A stretch of 64,000 bases of DNA from Akanthomyces muscarius (taxonomy: Eukaryota; Ascomycota; Sordariomycetes; Hypocreales; Cordycipitaceae): assembly GCF_028009165.1 (NCBI RefSeq), contig NC_079244.1, positions 1,178,001 to 1,242,000 on the forward strand. The letters run 5' to 3'. The translations under genes were made by a program, and so were the position numbers. This document shows positions 56,837-64,000 of this stretch, piece by piece. A model generated the notes under the pieces. That model was given only the letters and a program-made list of their open reading frames with translations. It ran no database searches and had not been told where the DNA came from. Each line of letters starts with the position of its first letter. The first letter of the stretch is position 1.

Positions 56837-57349
56837 TGTGCATTTCGGACAGAGTAGCTCACAGTGCAATATTGATGCCCTTTTTGTACACGCTTGGATG
56901 GTTGAGCATGAGGCCCAAGAGCAGAGCACTCCACCAGCAAAGAGCTGTGGCGGGTCTGGCAACGCCTGCTCTAACCGTGCCTATGCAACTAAAGAGTTCT
57001 GAGAGCGTCACGGTCACGTGTGCGCATAGCAAGAGCGCTGGGCAATATTGCCACAGCAGTTGAGCTACAAATATGGTAAAAGCGAAATTAACAAGAGAGT
57101 AGTCCTATAGTACGATGTTTCTATTTCATTTGCCGCTTATGAAATTTTTTGTCAGTAGTTGCTACTGCATCGCACGCGGACCAGGCTGCCCAACAGTCCG
57201 TACCTGACTGTTCTGGGATGGGAGGCTACGCTAGGCCCGCCTGCGCGGCACCAGCACCCACTCCTAAGCAAGGCGAGATCATCCCTTTGCCGGTACAGCA
57301 TCGTTTCCCTCTTCTGGCATTCCATCTCCGGAGGGCAGGACGTTCAACC
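56837..57349. promoter_or_regulatory. Divergent promoter, UPF3 / PPG1
   Basis: 513 bases between divergent start codons, presumably carrying both promoters. GTCACGGTCACGTG near 57007-57020 includes a CACGTG E-box palindrome. No coding sequence was recognised. Confidence 0.45.
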
Positions 57350-58759
57350 ATGACTTCAAGCGTACCTCGACCAGGCCCGGCGAACTTGGGCCCCAATGCC
57401 GGACTCGATGAGTGGCTCGAGGAGGCGAAACAGTGCCACTATCTTCCCGAGCGAGCCATGAAGGAGCTTTGCGAAAAGGTTAAGGAGATTTTGATGGAAG
57501 GTGAGGACGTATTGGCATTGGAACAGCTTTGCTATTCAGCGGCTTGCGTATGTTGAAAGTCTAGAAAGTGCCTCTGCTAACTCTCCGCCCGTTGGCCGCC
57601 GCTTCAGAGTCCAACATTCAGCCCGTCTGCACGCCAGTAACGGTTTGTGGCGACATCCACGGCCAGTTTTACGATTTGCTGGAACTTTTCCGCGTCGCTG
57701 GCGGCATGCCAGGAGAAAGCAACGTCCAAGCACCGAAAACATCGACCACCGTCATCACCTCGCAAGATATCGAGCCTCCCGAGATCACGAATCCGAAGCT
57801 GCTTAAGAAATTAAAATCACCAAGCAACGAAACCATAGACCGCGACTCCGGCGACGAAGCGGACGCATCAACAGAGGCCGCAGCTGGCTCTGCGGATATC
57901 AATAGCACCGTCCCTTCTTCACAAAGCGCGGAGACTCGATTCATATTCCTCGGTGACTTTGTCGACCGCGGCTACTTCAGTCTGGAGACATTTACATTGT
58001 TAATGTGCCTCAAAGCCAAGTCAGTTACGCCAACTTGCGCCCTATGTCGCAGTGATTCCTTTCAGCTAACTTGTCTATGACGCAGATATCCCGAACGTAT
58101 AGTTCTAGTCCGTGGCAATCACGAGTCGCGTCAAATTACCCAGGTGTACGGCTTCTACGAAGAATGTCAACAGAAATACGGAAACGCGTCGGTGTGGAAG
58201 GCATGCTGTCATGTATTTGACTTCCTCGTCCTCGCTGCCATTGTTGATGGAGAGGTCCTCTGCGTCCACGGTGGCCTAAGTCCGGAAATCAGAACGATAG
58301 ATCAAATTCGCGTCGTGGCGCGCGCACAAGAGATCCCTCACGAAGGCGCTTTCTGTGACTTGGTGTGGTCTGATCCGGAAGACGTCGAGACATGGGCAAT
58401 CAGTCCACGAGGTGCCGGCTGGCTATTCGGCGATAAAGTGGCAACAGAATTCAATCACGTCAACGGGCTGAAGCTGATTGCACGCGCCCATCAGCTGGTC
58501 AACGAAGGATATAAGGTATGTCGGGAAATCATGCTTCCCAAGATGCCATTTGCTAATTTTTCTTCAGTACCATTTCCCAGAGAACTCTGTCGTCACAGTC
58601 TGGTCGGCGCCAAACTACTGCTACCGGTGCGGAAATGTTGCTTCCATCATGACCGTTGACAAGGATCTCGATCCCAGGTTCAGCATCTTTTCGGCTGTGC
58701 CTGATGATTTGAGACACGTGCCCGCCGGGCGGCGGGGCCCAAGCGACTATTTCCTGTAA
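57350..58759 (+). CDS. ppg1: Ser/Thr protein phosphatase PPG1 (PP2A-like catalytic subunit)
   Basis: Four exons: 57350-57500, 57608-58019, 58086-58515 and 58568-58759, giving 394 residues. Introns are GTGAGG-TTCAG, GTCAGT-CGCAG and GTATGT-TTCAG. The PPP catalytic motifs are GDIHGQ (about 64), GDFVDRG (about 166), RGNHESRQ (about 197) and HGGLSP (about 249). [11 protein letters not shown] lies near the end, and the C-terminal DYFL matches the methylation tail of PP2A-type enzymes. An acidic insert of about 75 residues (about 84-158) separates the first two motifs, as in fungal PPG1 rather than PP2A, PP4 or PP6. PPG1 dephosphorylates phospho-Ser/Thr proteins; in yeast it acts with the Far complex in glycogen metabolism and mitophagy control. 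Assignment to PPG1 rests mainly on the insert. Confidence 0.9.
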
Positions 58760-59073
58760 CGAGTATCACGTAGCATAGAGGATCGACGCGCCGGAGGTAT
58801 ACATGTAAATTATTATTTTTATTGAGATATCCATGATCTTGAAATGAAACATACGCATTAATCATAACGCTGTTTCGTACGACGCTGGCGTGAGCTGCTG
58901 TGGCGGCCGTTGGCGGGACCCATCTCCGATCTAAGTGAACCCCCGCCCACATCAATTAAATTTTGATGCGGTGCCAATCTGCATGCTTTCTTGAACGTCG
59001 CCAAACCAGACATCACCAATGGAAATGTGATCATTACACAGTTTCCATCAATCATATCGAAGCTGTTTGCAAA
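58760..59073. other. Intergenic, TYW2 promoter
   Basis: 314 bases between same-strand genes, presumably the PPG1 3' region and TYW2 promoter. Nothing else was seen. Confidence 0.45.
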
Positions 59074-60234
59074 ATGCCAAAACAGCAGCCTCACAACCCA
59101 ATCCAGGCGGCCGTGACGGCATGGCTGGTAGAACGGCGGCCAGTTGCTGACGAAGAGACAGAGGCGTGGAGGGAGACCTTGCTATCTTCTGCGCCCAAAC
59201 GATTTACAATTTACGAACCAATGGCACTTCTTCCTTCTGGTAGCTTCAGCAAACCGATATGGATCAGTACTTTGGAAAACTGCACAGCAGAATCTCGCGC
59301 CACATTGTGGACACTGCTGCTGAAAGAGCTGTCTGTTGTCGCCAAGAGTCCGCTGACGAACCTGGCAATCAACGACGGAATACCGCTTCAAAAAGACGGT
59401 GAGTCGGGTGAAGAGAATGTATTGCGCAGTCCCACAGGTCTGCGAATGCTTCACGGCGATTTTGGCCCGTTTCGCACTGAAGGCGAGATACCGACAGCAA
59501 AGGACTTTGACAAGGCGCTTTGGGTCTCGACAAAGCAGAACGGTATATATCAGACATGGGCCCCCAGGTGGACCATGTTCAGCCGTGGTAACGTCAAGGA
59601 AAAGGCCCGGCTCCTGGATTTCGAGCGTTCGAGCTCCGTCTCTGACGGTCGGCCATGGGCCGTGGATTTATACGGCGGAATCGGCTACTTTGTCTTTTCA
59701 TATGCGGCCCTCGGGATGCGCGTCCTGTGCTGGGAGATTAATCCTTGGAGCGTGGAGGGCCTGCGACGAGGCGCGCAAGCGAACCGTTGGAGCGTCAAGG
59801 TGATCTCTGACCCGGCAGATCTTGCCCGGCCAGCGGAGGAGATTCTCGACAGCGGCGAGCAAATCGTTGTGTTCTTGGAAGACAACCAGCTGGCGCAGGG
59901 CAGGATACTGGGGCTGCAAGAAATGGGCATGGCCAAGCACATTGCTCACATCAATGGTGGCTTCTTGCCTACGAGCGAGCCGACATGGGAGCCTGCGTGG
60001 AACATGGCGAGGCAGAGCGTCGCGTCGCAGACGTGGCTACACTTGCATGAAAATGTGGGCGTGCATGACATTGAAGCTCGCAGGGCCGAGACAGAAGAGC
60101 GATTCCGACAGTGGAATACGACTCAAGGTGGCTCACGCGACGTGGCAGTTAGCCATGTGGAACAGGTAAAGACTTTTGCGCCAGGAGTTTGGCACTGTGT
60201 CTTTGATGTGTGTATTGCACTGTCGCAGATCTAG
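59074..60234 (+). CDS. trm12: tRNA wybutosine-synthesising protein 2 (TYW2/TRM12)
   Basis: Intronless, 386 residues from the ATG at 59074. Fungal homologues start with a similar basic peptide; the frame is open further upstream. A variable N-terminal domain contains PKRFTIYEPMALLPSGSF. The SAM-dependent fold holds KQNGIYQTWAPRWTMFSRGN, DLYGGIGYFVFSYAALG (motif I), VLCWEINPWSVEGLRRGAQ (acidic loop binding the ribose) and FLEDNQLAQGRI. In this family SAM donates its 3-amino-3-carboxypropyl group, not methyl, to the tricyclic base at position 37 of tRNA-Phe. The product is an intermediate of wybutosine, which keeps the reading frame stable. The C-terminus contains VSHVEQVKTFAPGVWH, the usual ending. 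Confidence 0.92.
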   Translation: MPKQQPHNPIQAAVTAWLVERRPVADEETEAWRETLLSSAPKRFTIYEPMALLPSGSFSKPIWISTLENCTAESRATLWTLLLKELSVVAKSPLTNLAINDGIPLQKDGESGEENVLRSPTGLRMLHGDFGPFRTEGEIPTAKDFDKALWVSTKQNGIYQTWAPRWTMFSRGNVKEKARLLDFERSSSVSDGRPWAVDLYGGIGYFVFSYAALGMRVLCWEINPWSVEGLRRGAQANRWSVKVISDPADLARPAEEILDSGEQIVVFLEDNQLAQGRILGLQEMGMAKHIAHINGGFLPTSEPTWEPAWNMARQSVASQTWLHLHENVGVHDIEARRAETEERFRQWNTTQGGSRDVAVSHVEQVKTFAPGVWHCVFDVCIALSQI

Positions 60235-60490
60235 CGTTCTAGCCATGTAGCTCTCTATCTCCTCTCCCGGGAGACCCCATATAGTTGTACAAGTATTCAG
60301 AAGCGCAACGTATCACCGCTGTTATTTCTACATCAAAATCGTCTCGTCGTGTACTTTCTCCGTCGCCAACAACCACATCAGGGCAATAACTCACCCCGAC
60401 GCCAGGGTTGTGTCTCAACCGTCCATCCACCAGTATGTACGTAATGTTGTACGGGCACGGTCAACCCGAATGTTTCGTGTAGCATGCGGC

Positions 60491-61218
60491 TTATTGCTGC
60501 ACGCGCAAGAATTTGGCAGGGATGTTTGCCTCGATGATGGACAGCTTATCCATGGCCTGTTGCTTCTCCTCGGCGTCCTCCAGCTCCTCGTGGTGCTTGA
60601 AGTGCTCAATGTCCGCGGGGTGCGTCAGATCCTCGAGCTTCGTGTCCTCGTTGTGGTACTTGTTCCAGTGATGCACCTCGTACTCGTACTCGTCGTCGCC
60701 GTGGTGGCCCGGCCCGAAGCCCAGGTCGGGCAGCGTCTTGCCGTCGAGGATGAAGGTGGCAAACTCGTCGCGCGAGACGAGGCCGTCGTTGTTTGCATCG
60801 AGATGTCGGAGGAGCTCCCGGTACGCCTCCTCGCGGCGGTCGTCGCTGACGTCGCGGTTGCTGGGGTCCATGAGTCCGTACATGCGCTGCATCTCTTCCC
60901 GCTCCCAGACGCCGTCGCTGTCGAAATCGTGAAGTGTGAAGAAGGATAGGGAGTCGAATGTGTCCATGCCGTGTTCCTCTACGCGCGTCAAGAATGATGA
61001 ATTTAGCATTGAATGTGACAAGTTGTAAGCGCACTGCGCTCGCGGGCAGCGAAGCGCTCGTGAGTCCTTTGCGTACCGGCCATGTGTCTCGTCATCCAGT
61101 TCGGGTAGTCTGTTCGCGCTTCCTCGCCGTAGTTGCCAGCGTGTGCACCACCCCCGTGGGTGCCATGCGCGGACGCAATGGCCACGAAGGCGGCAGCGAA
61201 AAATGTGTGCATGCGCAT
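60491..61218 (-). CDS. Secretory-pathway EF-hand protein (Ssp120-like)
   Basis: Exons 61218-61077 and 60978-60491 give 209 residues. The 98-bp intron (GTACGC to GCGTAG) joins TRHMA to EEHGMDTFDSLSFF. A signal peptide (about 1-18, FFAAAFVAIASAHG) is followed by a His/Gly-rich segment. Two EF-hand loops are visible: DFDSDGVWEREE (about 65) and DANNDGLVSRDE (about 106), each with Asp at positions 1 and 3 and Glu at 12. A Glu/His-rich C-terminal segment follows. There is no HDEL-type retention tail. The layout matches yeast Ssp120 and nucleobindin-like proteins, which bind Ca2+ in the ER/Golgi and act in cargo-receptor traffic. Confidence 0.88.
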
Positions 61219-64000
61219 GCTGGTCAATTGGACGGGCGGCAGGCACGGCGATGATGGTGGGGGCCGGTAAACAAACAACAGACAATGTTGTTTCTCAAAT
61301 CCCCAGCTGCCTACGATCCGTGTCGGAGGCGCTACGTAAGGGGGTTCGGCACTAACTATCGAGATGTGTGGGTATCTGCGTCTACCAATGAGATTGGCGA
61401 CAAGGACATGCCAAATCGCAAAGCCTGCAACCCATTTGAGACATCTCTGACGTAAATTGGGGTCCGGATATTTCCAAGGGATGGTGTGAAGGAATTCTGA
61501 TGATCGACATCATTGGAATGTTGAGCCGCTTTCTCCCGCTTCGCGGCGCTTCCCCGTCGTTGACGTCGGCACACCAAAACAAACCCTAGCCTGGGCTAAG
61601 AGACCCTTCACATTCTAGAGTAGCCTGCGCAGTGCAATTCAGCTATCATCGGTCAATTTGCATTGTTTGGATTGTTTGGAGGCGCATGTTTTAAAAATGT
61701 GCTTTCGATTAATCTAACACACCTGCGTTTATGTCTTGAACCCTGAGGCGACTGAGTCAAGCAACGTCTGCGCAAGCACGGACATCGTGAGTGCCGTCTC
61801 GCATAGAAGTGTCATTGCATTCCACGGCTCATTTCACGTCGCTTGCAATTCTCTCTGCAAATTCTGCGTTCAGTGCTGCGATGGATGGCAAAGGCTGTGA
61901 GGTTTGGACTTGTTCATTTGTCGATCGACGTCAGTGTCGTGGAGTTTCAAGCAGATAGCTGCACTCCCGCTCAACAGCATCGATTTGTAACATTCTGTGT
62001 AATTTAATCAAGTAACAACATTAACTAGAGATTGCTGCAGTTCCAACAATAATTCCAGAACGACACTGTAACGCACTGGTGTTCATTTTCTGAGTTGGCG
62101 TGGTGAACTGCCACCATACCCTATAGGACTCATACGCAGCAGGCTGCGCGCCGTGACGGAATACACACAGATGGCTGTAATGGAAGAACTCCGCAATCGT
62201 CATGACTACTCCATACAAAAGCACGGATCCGTCAGGAAACCTGATGGTCCCTGTACCCTGGTTTCTGGCAGCTTTGAAGGGCAGGGATGGGCAGGGGGGA
62301 GACCCTGCAACTACAGGCATCCGGCCGGTAGGCGATTCGTTCAGTACCAGAAGTCTATTTTTATTGGTTATGCTTCGTTCTCTAACATTCCAGTTGGCAG
62401 TACGGAGTACTAAGTGAGATTTAGTTCGGGAAGTGGATATTAGCAAGGTTACGTTTATTATAATTAGCGGCTGAGAGACCGAGGCTGCTGAAACATGCTG
62501 CTAAGCGGCCCACGAGCGCATGCAGCAAGGGCCAGCCAGCTCGGATGAAACTGCTCATATTCAACCTCAGTATAGGTAGCCATGATGAGTCAATTGATCT
62601 CTTGGAGGCTTAGATAGAAATAAGCCCGTGCTCAAGGGAGTGAAAAATGGACAGTTCAAGAAACTCGGCCTGCCCGCGACATCTCGGCCAGTGCGGCAGG
62701 CGTTATTTCTCTCAAACCATGTGGCCTGAGCCCGGCGGGTTCGGACAGATTTCTCGCCAGCTCTCGCCGCATCAGGATGAACTCTCAGCCCTCACAGTTG
62801 TCATGATCGTGCCGAGGCGTTACTCATTTTAAATTGTGTAATACGGGCTGTGCAGTCCGGATTTAAACTTTGCTAGTCCCCGGCCCTACGACGACGAGGC
62901 GCTTCCATTCGACACATCGCGACTAGCTTGAACAGTAAACAGGAGAGTCGCCGACAACCCTCGCCCCAGGCGCTGGAACCAAGCACGGCAGCGTGACAAG
63001 TCTGTCCGGATTTGGCAAGCTCGGCTGCACCAGTCCCGCGCGGCCGTGAGGCGTTCAGCCAGCAAGGGAGGGCATTCACGGGGAAAGTGCGACAAGACGA
63101 CCGTCAAAGGACTGTAAACAGCGAGATCCCACCACTCAATGGATAGAAACTCGTCCAAATGACTTGTCACACTCGAATGATGTACGTCATGGAGCTGAAA
63201 TAATAGCTTCGGACGATATTTCTTGGCCTGCAGCTGCCCGGCCCTCGTCCGAGCCGTGATGATGCTTGCATAAGACTCTTCATCCAAAAGCCACAAAATC
63301 GGTTGTGGCACTCAAATGGCGTGTTGGCACGTTGTCACGCTGCCGAGGCTCATTCGGTTCTGGTAGTTCCAGCTTTCTGGTATGAGCGATTGAAGCGGAA
63401 GGCATTGTGCCGCAAATAGAAGGGAGGCTCTATCAGTAAGCCAGCTAGTCGTTGGGCCGGTAAGGTTGGCTTAGCGCCACGACGTGCCGTTTACGCGTTT
63501 TGGTGTGGTCTGCGATCTAGAACTCAGCTACCGGCCCTGCAACACTGCATTCGGACAAGGGGGCGGAACTGTTCCTGCATTGGCCTAATGCAAGGTCTAC
63601 ACGGGATGACATGTTCTGTGCACTTTAACCGAGATTGCCGTACATACCTTGAAAGGCGCGTAGAGTGCTTGGGAAAGAGGTGATATCAGAAAGTAGGCCC
63701 TTGTGCCTTGCTCGGGAGAGCATTCCTGCCCGAGGTTTCGAGCACATGGTAATGAAGTACACTAGGATCCCTGTCGCTTAGAATAGTAGAGTCTATCAGC
63801 AACTAACGTTAGTCTGGAGACACGCCAAGCCCAACTCACCGAGAGTAAGCTAGGTATAGCCTATACAGCACTGGAACTAAGATGCGTAATTTTCAAGAGT
63901 TAACTTTTCCTCCAGCCGTCCCATACCCCGCCATGTCATTTGCGGCACGTGCCCGCCGACTCCGTGTCGCCGGTACGAGGAGATGAGGTAGGTTTCCAGG
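61219..64000. other. Gene-free right end of the window
   Basis: 2.8 kb without a supported gene. A minus-strand frame at 62886-63311 (141 codons) and one at 62021-62446 start with GTG/TTG and match no family I know. A plus-strand ATG at 62171 opens about 80 codons of unremarkable sequence. Part of the region may belong to genes beyond the right edge. Confidence 0.4.

Noticed and set aside
62021..63311. Open frames of 141 codons on the minus strand (62021-62446 and 62886-63311)
   Set aside because: They start with TTG or GTG, have no credible ATG start or intron signals, and no family resemblance.

Overview
This window is nuclear DNA from a filamentous ascomycete. The genes are compact and on both strands. 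Most carry one to three introns of about 50-110 bp, with GTANGT-type donors and CTAAC/CTGAC branch sites a short distance before the acceptor. Orthologue content (CWC25, mitochondrial uS14, EMC1, UPF3, PPG1, TYW2, a Cid1-type nucleotidyltransferase) is typical of Pezizomycotina. The style of the proteins, plus an ACC deaminase and a Cry-like toxin, suggest Sordariomycetes/Hypocreales, perhaps an insect- or plant-associated Clavicipitaceae-like fungus. That placement is inference.

Layout. 1-5.2 kb: splicing factor CWC25 (cut by the left edge), mitochondrial ribosomal protein uS14m, and a membrane-anchored GH3 beta-glucosidase. 6.6-12 kb: a GC-rich hypothetical gene, an MFS transporter, and a spliced ACC deaminase gene of bacterial-type ancestry. 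14.8-18.6 kb: a Cid1-family RNA nucleotidyltransferase behind a 2.8-kb gene-free stretch. 20.7-28.1 kb: a BTB-like/F-box protein, a DUF3445 (heme-dependent N-demethylase-like) protein that appears to use a GC-AG intron, and an SLC35F-type transporter. 30.9-32.7 kb: an MFS drug/H+ antiporter. 34.5-39.1 kb: a secreted purple acid phosphatase and a 5'-nucleotidase-like metallophosphoesterase, divergently arranged. 39.4-42.4 kb: EMC1. 44.6-52.7 kb: an accessory-looking segment with overlapping reading frames for a coiled-coil protein, an intronless Cry-like delta-endotoxin gene with a jacalin-like C-terminus, an orphan coiled-coil protein, and a decayed protein-kinase relic carrying a 120-bp tandem triplication. 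53.3-61.2 kb: conserved genes again (PNPOx-like protein, UPF3, PPG1 phosphatase, TYW2, EF-hand secretory protein). 61.2-64 kb: no gene I can support.

How the genes work together. There is no secondary-metabolite cluster. The divergent phosphatase/nucleotidase pair fits extracellular phosphate release. ACC deaminase would break down the precursor of plant ethylene. The Cry-like protein would be expected to act on membranes of an animal (probably invertebrate) target after binding sugars. UPF3 and the PP2A-like phosphatase share a divergent promoter. The most notable item is the Cry-like gene with a lectin-like C-terminus (46451-48016).

Exon boundaries were worked out by hand from splice motifs, reading phase and expected family sequence. 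Family assignments are from recognition of motifs, not from database searches.
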